64,000 nucleotides of DNA from Oasisia sp. SBJ-2009. Its lineage: Eukaryota; Annelida; Polychaeta; Sabellida; Siboglinidae. Shown here in pieces: positions 12,901 through 23,429 of the stretch. Made by a program: the position numbers and the translations under genes. Where the stretch lies: assembly GCA_964017155.1 (NCBI GenBank), contig OZ024861.1, positions 23,371,713-23,435,712 on the forward strand, given 5' to 3'. The notes under the pieces are model-generated. The model was given only the letters and a program-made list of their open reading frames with translations, ran no database searches and was not told where the DNA came from. Numbering within the stretch: the stretch's first letter is position 1; every line of letters begins with the position of its first letter.

Positions 12901-14926
12901 ATATTTCTGAATGCTTCACTTCATATTTAGGGGCTTTGTGAATATAAAGAATTCAAATAATAAAAAATGGATGTTGGTGGGTGGGTCATTGGGTATATTT
13001 GGAATAAAAAAGAGAAACATGTGTTTAACACTCCACAATGAATATAACACATGAACAAATTCAGCTTTTTATATACATTTTCAGCTGTTTCTGAAAGTGT
13101 GGGTAGTTTCTGGTAGTGATAAACCAGCTGCAGTCATGTGATGTGTAAGATGTCCCAGCCAGTCTTCTCAATAGAGAGGATTGAGACACTGTCTATAGTC
13201 TGTACATACCCGCTGTGTTTATTTTAGCAACTTCGCCACTTGAACACACGTCAGTGTATCGCTGCACTGTGTATGCCTTTCCAGTTTGTTTTGGATGTTG
13301 GAATGTGGGGGTCATCAATCCTATCCAACACAAATTATTATTGGATTTTTTTATTTACAAGGCCCTTAAGACATTGAGATGACACCAGGGAGCTAAGTGT
13401 GAGAATGTAAGGTACTTGAAGCAGACACGAGGACTGGATACCACACCATACAAGAACCATACAAGATGAATGAAACAGCAAAGGAAACTTCATTTAAATA
13501 ATAAAACACAGTGTTGCAGGCCTGAGAGAATGTTGTTGTTCTCGTAATTATACAATTTATATGGATAGTAAAACTGTCCTATTATTCTCGCTAGGTTAAA
13601 TTGGTTACAGTTTAAGTTGCACGCAAGTACAATAGAGCAAAGCAAAATTGATGCTGCTAAGTCTAATGTGCATTGCTGCGGTGCAGTTGAGATAGTAATG
13701 TGATAAAAACATGACCCATTATGCTAAAATTTTACATGTCGAAATACATTTAATTTGCAGTACTTAAATATAATGAGTCAGTAAAATGCTTTGCTCTGCC
13801 AAATTGATGTATTTCACTTATATTTTGATAGCAATCTTAAATTGTTTTGGCTGCGACCGAGATTTCAGTTGAGGGACTAACTTTGCAACCCAAGTCTTCA
13901 AACTTGTGATAAGTTGAAGCAGAACAGTTATTCATGTTATGGCAAAATGGCACAACAGACAGAACAGATTCATGCTATATTTGGCATAAATGTTTAGCTT
14001 AACATGCAGCTGGTCCAGGCAGATACAGGCAGGTGGGACACTAAATGAAAGCACCAACAGTTATACCTGTGATTCTTGACGACCCAATCAGAATTGCCTG
14101 GCGACTCATGCTTCTGTCACAACCAGGTGTTCAGAGCTGCTGGTTTAAACAAAAGTTATGATGTGGGAAATATGAAAATATATCCGGACAAAGACAACAT
14201 GTTTACAGTTGAAACACAGTAGATATTTTTGCATGGCTTACTGATTAGGTTTAACCCATGTTGCTGTAGACATATTTAGTGGATCTTAGGAAAAAGGAAA
14301 CTATCAATGGAACTATATGGAATATATTGTTCATGGCTCCTAGATATGGTTATGTTGTAAGAAATTAACTTAGTTTGGAGCATCTTTGTGAAACTTATTA
14401 TCCTGCCGAAACCTGAGCCAACATGCATGACACCAGTGTGTGACGAAGACCTATATATATATGATAGTCGAAATATTGTACATTTCACAAAGATATGCTC
14501 CAAAACTAAGTTAATTTCTTACAATATAATCAATGAAACAGTTAACAATACCTGCAGAAATGAAATGCCGTAAGTTAGAACTATCACATGCATTAAATCA
14601 GAGCCAAAGGGTAAAACAGCAGAACGAACTGTCAGTAAACAGACGGAAATTTAAGATTCACAAATGGCTGCATTTAGGAAGAACACAATATCTGAAAGGA
14701 ACAAATGGGATTTGAAGGTAGGGTTTCCTGATGAAAATAGAATAGTTGGTGCTTGTGTGTCAGTTCTTGTACAAGTCTCAATGTCTGTCTCTCCACACAG
14801 TCTGCTGGAAGTGCTGTCAGAACATCTCAACGCTGAGGTGGTTGCCGGGACGATTGGCTCCAAGCAGGATGCAATGGACTACATCACCTGGACTTACTTC
14901 TTCCGTCGGCTTCTCAGAAACCCAAG
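9847..14926 (+). CDS. ASCC3: ASCC3 helicase, partial (four internal exons)
   Basis: Activating signal cointegrator 1 complex subunit 3 is a nuclear and cytoplasmic Ski2/Brr2-like 3'-5' helicase. It is known to unwind DNA for ALKBH3-dependent alkylation repair and to split collided ribosomes. Visible exons are 9847-9984, 11863-11983, 12650-12782 and 14801-14926. All have AG acceptors and GT donors, and the phases match (0/0, 0/1, 1/2, 2/2). The joined product of about 172 residues runs from the strand before motif IV through motif V (TSTLAWGVN) and motif VI ([12 protein letters not shown]) into the start of the winged-helix/ratchet region ([12 protein letters not shown], then [11 protein letters not shown]). 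This corresponds to the second, C-terminal helicase cassette. Brr2 (SNRNP200) is the alternative, but the sequence between the motifs fits ASCC3 better. Earlier exons must lie left of the window. Later exons were not found before 22 kb. No frameshift or stop is seen. Confidence 0.92.
10013..10695. repeat. C-rich hexamer minisatellite, (CCCTGY)n to (CCCGCT)n
   Basis: It starts about 30 bp after the donor of the preceding ASCC3 exon. The first part is CCCTGT/CCCTGC hexamers (about 10015-10125), the middle is degenerate CTCTCCCACTCC sequence, and the last part (about 10478-10665) is about 30 near-perfect CCCGCT copies. The minus strand has regularly spaced GGG runs. Open frames (PAPAPA, SGSGSG) are artefacts. 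Confidence 0.95.
10740..11555. other. ASCC3 intron, nothing recognised
   Basis: AT-rich intronic sequence. A short CACGCA-type microsatellite follows at about 11610-11697. Confidence 0.5.
11863..11983 (+). CDS. ASCC3: ASCC3 exon (helicase motif V)
   Basis: 121 bp, enters in phase 0 and leaves in phase 1. The acceptor is TTTGCAG and the donor ACAG/GTAAAG. It encodes [20 protein letters not shown] and the following strand, ending in the DFPIT segment. Confidence 0.94.
11990..12375. repeat. diverged CAACCAATCACATCA tandem repeats
   Basis: Immediately after the donor, about 20 loosely spaced copies of a 14-20 bp motif built around CCAATCACATCA. Copies are diverged and spacing is irregular. Confidence 0.7.
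12424..12660 (+). repeat. 55-bp tandem repeat that includes the acceptor and exon start
   Basis: Five units spaced exactly 55 bp apart. The acceptor-like TTACAG or TTACAT ends at 12429, 12484, 12539, 12594 and 12649. The last unit is the real acceptor of the next ASCC3 exon. Each copy repeats the first bases of that exon (ATGTTCTCCAGATGATGGGG). Two of the four decoys keep the AG, and two have changed to AT. Confidence 0.9.
12650..12782 (+). CDS. ASCC3: ASCC3 exon (helicase motif VI)
   Basis: 133 bp, enters in phase 1 and leaves in phase 2. The acceptor is TATTACAG and the donor CAAA/GTGAGT. It encodes [20 protein letters not shown], which contains the arginine-finger motif VI, and then the start of the winged-helix linker ([10 protein letters not shown]). 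Confidence 0.94.
12784..14354. other. ASCC3 intron with a SINE 3' fragment
   Basis: Non-coding. Positions about 13370-13470 resemble the 3' part of the SINE family seen at 43562 (GAGGACTGGATACCAC compared with GAGGATTGGATACTGC). Nothing else is supported. Confidence 0.45.
14355..14524. mobile_element. candidate MITE with about 40-bp terminal inverted repeats
   Basis: Positions 14355-14393 and 14483-14524 are inverted copies (TTGTAAGAAATTAACTTAG at the outer end) with small indels. They flank a 90-bp non-coding core. This fits a short MITE or foldback element in an ASCC3 intron. No target-site duplication is obvious. Confidence 0.45.
14801..14926 (+). CDS. ASCC3: ASCC3 exon (winged-helix start)
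   Basis: 126 bp, enters in phase 2 and leaves in phase 2. The acceptor is CCACACAG and the donor CCAAG/GTCAGT. It encodes [19 protein letters not shown] and [12 protein letters not shown]. It is the last ASCC3 exon I can identify. Confidence 0.93.
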
Positions 14927-14984
14927 GTCAGTGCCAGGTCTCTTATACTCTCAGTGTGCTATATTTTATAACTTCTTTCTCTCA

Positions 14985-15330
14985 GTGAGTGCCATGTTTT
15001 CAATGCTCTCGGTGTGTATTATGTTATATTATCATTCACTGTGTGAGTGCCATGTTTCTGTGTGTTCTTGGTCGCCATGTGAGTGCCATGTTTGTTATGC
15101 TCCTTGTATTCATGGACTCTGTGTGAGTGCCATGTTTGTTATGACCCTTGTATTCTTGGACTCTGTGTGAGTGCCATGTTTGTTATGACCCTTGTATTCT
15201 TGGACTTTGTGTGAGTGCCATGTTTGTTATGACCCTTGTATTCTTGGGCTCTGTGTGAGTGCCATGTTTGTTATGATCCTGTGCGTTTGTTCAAGTTTAT
15301 AGTTTGAGTGCCATGTTTGTTATGGTCATA
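14985..15330. repeat. 44-bp minisatellite (GTGAGTGCCATGTTTGTTATG unit)
   Basis: About six diverged copies with a unit near 44 bp. Each contains the donor-like GTGAGT followed by GCCATGTTTGTTATG. It begins about 60 bp after the exon donor and runs into the left target-site duplication of the LINE. Confidence 0.85.
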
Positions 15331-15399
15331 TGTAACGCGTAGGCTAGTTCTCTCCAGGAGTGCCACATTTGTGATACTCCTGGATGTTTACTTATACAA
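15240..15399 (+). repeat. left 160-bp direct repeat flanking the LINE
   Basis: This copy matches 18933-19092 over 160 bp with one difference (15248 G against 18941 A). It is interpreted as an unusually long target-site duplication of the LINE insertion. Confidence 0.85.
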
Positions 15400-18300
15400 C
15401 TTATACTATGGTATGCAGGTATTGCAGTACCTCAGGTATTGCAATACCTCAGGGAGTTTGACGCCCCTGCCATGCAGAGTTGTAAACCACTGCCTTGTGG
15501 TACAGGTTCTTGTCAGAACCGAAGGCTAAGGGAGCAAACCCTAACCAGAAAACCATGTCACTGTGGCAGCATCAAGGGCGGTTGGTGTATGGAACTCCCA
15601 ACATCTCTCGACCAGCCACTGCAGGGACAAATAGTTTGCGCCTGTCTTGACATGTTCTTGCCGGTGTGAGACCTCTATTTGTTCCCCGAGAGAGTGTCGC
15701 TAGTAACTTGCAAAAGCCAGCGGTACTTCAAAAGTTTTTGCTAGCAGCTTCCATGAAATGTACAACTGCACGAAACATGATACCGGATCGGCCGTCGCCC
15801 GGGTTACCAAGGACCGCGCTGCTCGACCTCATCTTCCGTCGACAGTGGAAAATCAGCTAGGAAGAAGAAGACAAAGAAGACAACTACTGACAATTGGACA
15901 ATGGAACGTCAGGACTCTCCTCGACCGAGAAGGAGCTAACCGACCAGAAAGACGTACGGCACTAGTAGCAATGGAACTTGCCAAATACAACATCGACATC
16001 GCCTCCCTATGTGAAACAAGGTTCTCAGAGTCTGGTAGTCTCGACGACTTGGAATACTCTTTCTTCTGGAGTGGCAAACCCGAAGGAGAAAGAAGGGAGG
16101 CCGGAGTGGGCTTTGCTATCAAAAAGGTTATCATCACAAAGCTGACAGAAATGCCACGGCCAGTAAGTGACAGAATCATGACGATGAGACTACCTCTGAG
16201 CAAGGACAACTTTGCTACAATTATCAACGTGTATGCTCCGACAATGACAAACCCAGACGAAAACAAGGAGGCCTTCTACAACCAGCTCACAAGTGTGCTC
16301 AGGGGCATCCCTCATACCGATAAGCTACTGCTGATAGGAGACTTCAATGCGAGGATAGGAAGAGACAATGACAAGTGGCCCTTGGTCATGGGCAAACATG
16401 GGATTGGGAAATGCAACTCCAATGGCGAACTTCTACTGGCTCTGTGCTCTGAATTCGAACTGATAGTGACGAACACCATGTTCAAGCAGAAGGATGAACG
16501 CAAGACCACCTGGATGCATCCTCGTTCCAAACACTGGCATATGATCGACTTCATCATCACGAGGTGTCGGGATAAGATGGACATCCACAGCACCCGAGCC
16601 ATGCGTGGAGCAAACTGCTGGACCGATCACCAGATGCTGAGATCAAAAGTGGCTTTCAGAATACGACAAAAGCACAACAGGCAAGGGACAAATAAGCCGA
16701 CCAAGCTCAACACTGCAAAACTAAGTACCATCAGCCATAGGGAGAGTTTTGAGCAGGAGATGGACAGTGCTCTCGCCCATTGGGAGGAGAAGGAAAACTC
16801 AACACCAGACGAGGAATGGGCAGCTCTGCAGCAGGTTGTGTACAACACAGCCAAGACATATCTTGGCAAGCCGGACAGAAAACACCAGGACTGGTTCGAC
16901 CCCAACGACCAGGAGCTACAGACTCTTATGAGCAGAAGAGATCAAGCCCACCAGAGAGTGTTGCAAACCAGGAGTACTAGATCCACCACTGCAGCATACA
17001 AAGATGCCTGCAGACTGCTACAAAAACACACCCGTGCACTGAAGTCGGACTGGTGGGAAAGGAAAGCAGTGGAGCTGCAGAGAGATGCCGACAGTAACAA
17101 CATGAAGGGCTTCTACAATGGACTGAAGGAAGTGTGGGGACCCAAAAAGAAGGGACCTGTTCAACTAAAATCAACGGACGGAATGGAAACCTTCTCTGAC
17201 AGCAAGAGAGTTGTGGCAAGATGGAGTGAACACTTCCAGAAGCTACTCAACGTCCCTGGCGACATAGATCACGAAGCTCTGGACAACATCCCGCAGCGCA
17301 TTACCAAGACAAGCCTTGATGAGATTCCAACTATGGATGAGATGGCTAGAGCAATCGCCAGCCTGAAAGATGGCAAAGCACCTGGAGGAGATGGAATTCC
17401 TGCAGAAGTATGGAAGCATGGAGGAGACAATCTGTTCAGCAGACTGCACCAACTAATCACCAATGCCTGGGAGATGGGTTCTGTACCACAAGCATGGAAG
17501 GATGCAAGCATTATAACCATCTACAAGAAAGGTGATCGAACAGACTGTGGGAACTATAGAGGAATCTCTCTTCTTTCCATAGCAGGCAAGATCTTCGCCA
17601 GGATCCTCCTCAACAGACTATCTACCCACCTAACACCAGAGGTAGTTCCGGAGACACAATGTGGCTTCAGAGGTAACCGGAGCACCGTGGATATGATATT
17701 TTGTCTCCGACAACTACAAGAAAAGTGCATTGAGCAGGACCGACCACTGTACATGGTATTTGTCGACTTCAGTAAGGCGTTCGATACAGTTGGGAGGACC
17801 GGACTATGGCAGCTACTGAAGAAGTATGGCTGCCCAGAGAAGTTCACAACAATGATCGAGGCACTACATACCGGAATGATGGCGACTGTTAATGTTGGAG
17901 GGGAAGTCTCGGAATCGTTCAGGGTCACAAATGGGGTCAAGCAAGGCTGTGTACTGGCGCCCACGCTCTTTTCCATCTTCCTATCAGCAATGCTCGACAA
18001 TGCTTTCCGAGACATGGGGGATGGCATCTACATACAGTCCAGACAGAGCGCTGACCTATTCAATGTCGCACACTTCAGAGCGAAGACCAAGACTACACGG
18101 ATACTGATGAGGGAGCTGCTATTCGCAGATGACAGTGCACTGGTTGCACACTCTGCTGAAGAGATCCAGAAAATAGTGGATGCTTTTTCCAATGCGTCAA
18201 AGAAGTTCAGCCTGAAGATTAACATCAAGAAGACCGAGGTGCTGTACCAACCCAACTCTACAAGAACCCGAGAGGAGGATATCATGGTTGATGGAAACAA

Positions 18301-18932
18301 GCTGAACTCTGTTATGGAATTCACCTACCTCGGAAGCACTATATCAAGTGACGGATGCATTGACGATGAAATACAGAGGAGGATGGCCAAGGCTAGTGCA
18401 TCTTTCGGCCGACTACGCCAGAGACTCTGGAACAACCACCATGTGTCCATGCGGGTTAAAGGCAAGATATACCGTGCAATTGTGCTGTCCACCCTCCTAT
18501 ACGGAGCCGAGGCCTGGACAGTGTACAGACGACAGGTGAAAAAGTTGCATGCCTTCATGATGCGACATCTGCGTTCGATCATGAGGATAACCTGGATGGA
18601 CAAAGTGACAAACAAGGAAATACTCGAACGGACAGGGCTGCCATCTATGGAAGATCTTCTGATCAGAAAGAATCTCCGGTGGACTGGACACCTCATGAGG
18701 ATGTCATCAGACAGGCTACCGAAGCAGGTTCTCTACTCCCAACTGTCTTCTGGTCACAGAAAGAGAGGGCGCCCTCGTCTCCGGTTCAAAGATACCATCA
18801 AGAGAAACCTGAAGCTGAGAGACATAAAGATCGACTCCTGGACATCACTCTCACAGCAGAGAGACAAATGGAGAGCAAGAGTCAAGTGATGGAAGCAGTC
18901 TTTGTCGCTTCGCGACCGACAGCATGATGATG
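15400..18932 (+). mobile_element. full-length RTE-like LINE
   Basis: A 3.53-kb element bounded by 160-bp direct repeats. It has a 5' region of about 360 bp, one long ORF (15758-18889), a 40-bp 3' UTR and a short ATGATGATG tail. A short 3' UTR and a trinucleotide tail rather than poly(A) are typical of the RTE/BovB clade. Near-identical flanks and an unbroken ORF indicate a recent, possibly still mobile copy. It lies in the sense orientation in the intron after ASCC3 exon 14801-14926. Confidence 0.85.
15758..18889 (+). CDS. LINE endonuclease-reverse transcriptase polyprotein
   Basis: The 1043-residue ORF drives target-primed reverse transcription of its own RNA. An apurinic endonuclease-like domain (exonuclease/endonuclease/phosphatase fold) spans about residues 45-295. 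It shows QWNVRTL near 50, ASLCETR, LIGDFNARIG near 193 and a WTDHQML histidine near 290. The reverse transcriptase spans about 500-860. It has LKDGKAPGGDGIPAEVWK near 535, VFVDFSKAFDTV near 668, GVKQGCVLAP near 727 and the catalytic FADD at residues 789-792. The C-terminal region includes TYLGSTIS and RWTGHLMRM. Similar proteins in databases are often misnamed craniofacial development protein 2-like, after the BovB-derived bucentaur gene. The ATG used is the first in this open frame; the protein could start slightly later. No inactivating mutation is seen. Confidence 0.9.
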   Translation: MYNCTKHDTGSAVARVTKDRAARPHLPSTVENQLGRRRQRRQLLTIGQWNVRTLLDREGANRPERRTALVAMELAKYNIDIASLCETRFSESGSLDDLEYSFFWSGKPEGERREAGVGFAIKKVIITKLTEMPRPVSDRIMTMRLPLSKDNFATIINVYAPTMTNPDENKEAFYNQLTSVLRGIPHTDKLLLIGDFNARIGRDNDKWPLVMGKHGIGKCNSNGELLLALCSEFELIVTNTMFKQKDERKTTWMHPRSKHWHMIDFIITRCRDKMDIHSTRAMRGANCWTDHQMLRSKVAFRIRQKHNRQGTNKPTKLNTAKLSTISHRESFEQEMDSALAHWEEKENSTPDEEWAALQQVVYNTAKTYLGKPDRKHQDWFDPNDQELQTLMSRRDQAHQRVLQTRSTRSTTAAYKDACRLLQKHTRALKSDWWERKAVELQRDADSNNMKGFYNGLKEVWGPKKKGPVQLKSTDGMETFSDSKRVVARWSEHFQKLLNVPGDIDHEALDNIPQRITKTSLDEIPTMDEMARAIASLKDGKAPGGDGIPAEVWKHGGDNLFSRLHQLITNAWEMGSVPQAWKDASIITIYKKGDRTDCGNYRGISLLSIAGKIFARILLNRLSTHLTPEVVPETQCGFRGNRSTVDMIFCLRQLQEKCIEQDRPLYMVFVDFSKAFDTVGRTGLWQLLKKYGCPEKFTTMIEALHTGMMATVNVGGEVSESFRVTNGVKQGCVLAPTLFSIFLSAMLDNAFRDMGDGIYIQSRQSADLFNVAHFRAKTKTTRILMRELLFADDSALVAHSAEEIQKIVDAFSNASKKFSLKINIKKTEVLYQPNSTRTREEDIMVDGNKLNSVMEFTYLGSTISSDGCIDDEIQRRMAKASASFGRLRQRLWNNHHVSMRVKGKIYRAIVLSTLLYGAEAWTVYRRQVKKLHAFMMRHLRSIMRITWMDKVTNKEILERTGLPSMEDLLIRKNLRWTGHLMRMSSDRLPKQVLYSQLSSGHRKRGRPRLRFKDTIKRNLKLRDIKIDSWTSLSQQRDKWRARVK

Positions 18933-19092
18933 ATTCTTGGACTCTGTGTGAGTGCCATGTTTGTTATGATCCTGTGCGTTTGTTCAAGTTTATAGTTTGA
19001 GTGCCATGTTTGTTATGGTCATATGTAACGCGTAGGCTAGTTCTCTCCAGGAGTGCCACATTTGTGATACTCCTGGATGTTTACTTATACAA
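18933..19092 (+). repeat. right 160-bp direct repeat flanking the LINE
   Basis: Second copy of the 15240-15399 sequence, starting directly after the ATGATG tail of the LINE. Confidence 0.85.
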
Positions 19093-22000
19093 GTGCCACC
19101 TTTCTTATGATAATGTGACATGTATGCAAGTGCCACCTTTCTCATGATTATGTGACATGTATGCCACTCTTACAGTTGCCAGGTAAGTGGGCAGTTATGA
19201 CTCCTTTTTCAGGCGAATCAGTCTTCAAGTGAAGTTGAGTCAACTTATAAAAACTACCACAACAACAACCATATGTTTATTCTACAGATATAACAAATGT
19301 ATGTTAGTCTGTCTCAGTACATTACATTACCCACTGTTGTGTGTGTTTGGTAGACAATGACAATCCCAGCTGTATATCATTTATCCTGGGAAAGTACAGG
19401 TATAAGACTGTGCTTTTATAAAAACTACACCTGACACAGGCATTCTGACTGTCTCTGCGCGGCCAGCCAGTCTGTCTGACTCAATCACTTGGTGTAATTG
19501 CAGCGATGTAATTACCCGACACTTACTCCTCATCGTTCCACCAAGTCCAAGTTACACCTTGTTCAGTGCCACGTCTCACCTGCTTCGTAATGTATTCAAA
19601 TTAACCTCTTCCGTTGTGAACACAGGTAATGTAGTCAGGTAAAACCACATTTGACAGTGTCACCTGTGGGGCAAAAGTTATGCTATAATCACCTGGCTAC
19701 TGATGTCATTAAAGTTGCCTTCTGAGTACATATTGTTTGTGTAACTAATAATTTCTACTCTCTTCAACGTTTCAGACACCATGACATAAATATAAATTAT
19801 TAGTTGTGTAATCATGAAATTTGCTTGAGTAATAAATATACTTCCAACCTGAAGAACATTTTCATGGATCGTTTTGTGAACATGTGTGTTGTGCAGTGTA
19901 TGGGGATTGGGGAATGTTGATTCACAGGAAATGTTTAATTAATATAATTTATTGATAATTTCATAACACAACTTTAAAATGAAGGTGCCTGCTCCAAGCT
20001 TTAATTTTTTGCTTGATATTACATTCTTATGACAACAGCATGTGTGTTGACGGTTTAAAATATTCCACGCGCAACACATTCAAATGGTAAACAAAACATC
20101 CAGTTTCAAAACAAAATTGATTGGTAATAATGCCGAGGCGAGCAGAGTTACCCACAATACCTTTTGGTGTTTAAGTATAGCAGACTTCCTGTTACAAAGT
20201 ACTGCTCTACCAATTCTGGGCAGAGGAGTAGGCACCCTCAATTTAAAACCAACACAAATAAAAACTATATCCTTGGCAAATGTTTTTTACATTTAACAAG
20301 TTTAAAATGCTTGTTAAACTTGTTAAATGTGCCTTTGAAAGAGTCAAACTACCAGTTACTGGTTATCAGTGTCCACTAGTATTATAAAAAACAAAAATCA
20401 GTAATTTACATTTATCTATGACCCGGGAGACCCCTGTTAATTTGAGGGATATTTTCTGCCTTGCCAATACCAACTCGCATTTTACTATGTCAGGATTTGC
20501 TTAAAGGTGGTCATTATTATTTATGAATGCCGCTAACTAAATGACCTGTTCCGCCTGTCGGTGCTTGTTCCATCGTATGGCTCTCATATCTACCCATATA
20601 TCAGCTGCATGCATAATTCAACACACTGGCATTTTACTCCAATGCGAACAGATGTCAGGTTTTTGCTCATCCGAAACAGTAAATTTAATATTTCATTTAT
20701 CCATTTACAGGCTATTACGGTCCGGTGATTACGGCCACATGAGACTGTTGTCAGAAAGCTGGGTTTCATAACCAATTGCTCCTGTTTCTCCACTTCGGCT
20801 GTTTGTGGTTTATCATATCCTGTCTATATCTTTCAAATTCCGTCCGTTGTCTATAGGGTCTGTGGTATAGGAAGTAAACTATCTAAAACGTGGCTAAACA
20901 TGGAATTTGTTGAGAGCTTTGACACTGTAATCTGACTGTACACTGAGGAACTGTATCTTGTGTAAAAACGTCAAGCAACTGGTGTTTACATTAAGGGCGA
21001 CGACCGATTATTCACACTTTTATGTAGCAGGTGGAATTGGCCAATAAACAGGGACACCAGTTTCAGGTTCATCAATTATTTTGAGGTAATTCTTCATTAA
21101 ATTGCCACTACCGTCTACCATCAAATCGCCCGAAGATTGATGTGTAAACTTGCTTTTTTGTGGAGCCATAGAGAGTAGAATTTTCATTCCTTCTGTGTAT
21201 TTTGATAAGTCCATTGTCTGAGACTGTTTTTGTTTATACGATGTCTACAGTGAGTTAGGAGCAAAGCTTGGAAGTATGCCCTGGTATGCAAGATAATGCA
21301 TACATTCATATCCTAAGTTCATTATGAAATCTTTTTATATAACATATTTGGCTATTGCCTGGATGGATGATTGATTGTTTCATTGATTGACTGATCGGTA
21401 ATTGCATTTGCTTTGATAGACTGACAAAAAATGAAGCATAGTTTAAGTCAGCTGTTATTTCATGAAAAACAGATTAACGTTCTATGCAAATCCAATGTAG
21501 AATAGTGCTTTTTTTTTTATTTTATGCATATTATTTCATTATAATATTAATGATAATTGCATTAATAGGTTTGTTACAAATTATGTTCTAATTGAGAAAA
21601 CATTCTTGGAATAATAAATTAGGTAAAGACAATTTATTGACTTCATTTATAACACATATAAACTTCATTATATACACATATTTATTGCTTACACTAGTAA
21701 TTAAGAAATAGGATTGATTTGTTAATTAGTCAGTCCTTTTACTAGGATGTTCTCCTATTAAAGGCTAACATTTGCCACCCCTGTGTCAGGGTGTCCCCCT
21801 AGGGTACACCAGGGGGTGTCCGCCTAATAAGGGTACACAGCAGTTAAGTTAATTAGAGGACATCCTCTATATCATAAAGTACACACCTCGTGTCAGCCCT
21901 GTAGGATAAGTATGCATAGGCCCCGCCGTCATTCATGTGTATGATTACTCGGAGGGGGTCACATGGGAACATTTTGTTTCCCTGATTGATCTGCAACGTG

Positions 22001-22296
22001 TTCATCCGATGGTTCAACCTGTTTTTATGGTCACGGTCGAGCGACTTCAGTCACGCTGCCACACTCCATTGCATTATTGATGCCACTTAACACGCCAGAC
22101 CCTTGGGGCCCACTCCCACCAAACAACTCAGTGTGGTCTCTGACACCACACAGCCAATATTGTCATGTCTGACACAGTTGTCATGTTCACACCCTTTTGT
22201 TCGTTAACTGATTAGGCGTGTGTTGTCATAGTGATGTCCTGGTGTTCTTTTTGCAAGTCTTTACAAACCCACCTGTCAATCTTCGGTACTATTTTC
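19093..22296. other. intergenic or intronic, no exon found
   Basis: I searched here for the next ASCC3 exon (phase 2 entry, expected to follow the YFFRRL block) and found none. A perfect 17-bp-arm hairpin lies at 20289-20330 (8-nt loop). Otherwise the sequence is AT-rich and unremarkable. Confidence 0.5.
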
Positions 22297-22329
22297 AAAT
22301 CACCTGTATGCATGTACAGTGTACCAGCC

Positions 22330-22690
22330 TGGCTTTGGCATTGTCACAGCTCTGAGCTGACGTTCTTTTCACAACAATCTTCACGAAGCAACCAATTGGA
22401 CTTCAGCATTGTCACTTCACCGAGCTGGTGGTCTTTTCATAGTAATCTTCACACAGCAACCAACCAGACACCGGCGTTATCATTACTTTGAGCTGATGTT
22501 CTTTTCACAATAATTTATACTCGGCAACCAATCAGGCGTCAGTATTGCCACAACTCCAAGCTGGTTTTCTTTTCACAATAATCTTCATGCATCAATCAAT
22601 CAGACGTTGGCATTATCGTGGCTCTGAACTCAGGAATACTTTTCGCAATAATCTTTACGAATCAACCAATCAGGCTTTGGCGTCGCCACA
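22330..22690 (-). repeat. 68-bp tandem repeat spanning the gene A stop codon
   Basis: Five diverged units. The shared CTTTTC block recurs at 22365, 22433, 22501, 22569 and 22639, so the spacing is 68, 68, 68 and 70 bp. The rightmost unit holds the last codons and the stop of gene A. The others lie in its presumed 3' UTR. All contain a CAACCAATCAG-like segment. Confidence 0.85.
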
Positions 22691-23429
22691 TTCGCCTTCC
22701 TCATGGCGAGGAGCCTCTGTTTGAGTTCGGGCTGCACCTGATCGTTGAAACGACACACTTCCTGCGAGAGAAGACGCATGATTCGGTCCTTGCTCCGGCC
22801 TCGCACCCGTCTCACCGATTGTAGTCGGGCGATGACCTTGGCAAGGTCACTGTCCGAGCCTGCCCTCTGGTGGTGGTTTCCGTCGGCATCCGGGACAGCG
22901 GGAAGAGATCGGACGGTGCCACGGGTGCCGGGGGAAGAGGAGTCCTGACGGGGATACTCGTCACTAAAGGAAATATGTCTGACGCGGGATTTACGGGAGG
23001 CAGGGGAGGGGCGGGGGTGGAGGGAGGGGCGGGGGCGTCTGGTGGATGGTGGGGCGGATTCACTGGAGCGTGACTGGCGCCCTGGGGACGAAGGGTTGGA
23101 TGACGGGATGGTGGAGTCGCTGAACTCGGGGGGAGGAGGGTGGGGGAAGTAGGAGGGAAAGTGGTTTGTCGTGGGCGCTGAAGCGTAACTGAAGTTGGCG
23201 TCGGGGGAAAACTGGGGCGAGTAGGAGAGGATGGGGGGTGGGGTCGGGGGGTGGGAGGAGTGTGGGGAGTCGCTGAATTCGGGGGGTGGGGAGGGGGTGA
23301 ACTCGAAGAATGGGGGTGGGGGTGTAGGGGGTCTGGAGGAGGGGGTGTGACAGGGGGGTGGGGAGGGGAGTGGAGGGGTGGTTATCATGTGTTGTGCCAT
23401 GTCATGGTCTGAACACCCCTTGCCACGCC
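22630..23429 (-). CDS. gene A exon 6: proline-rich C-terminal tail
   Basis: 800 bp, enters in phase 1, acceptor TTTCTGTTTCAG, stop TGA at 22632-22630. The first half is Pro/Ser-rich with repeated FEFTPSPPPEFSDS-like segments, plausible SH3/WW ligands. The second half is a basic predicted helix (LAKVIARLQSVRRVRGRSKD), and the protein ends in DYCEKYS. Confidence 0.85.
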
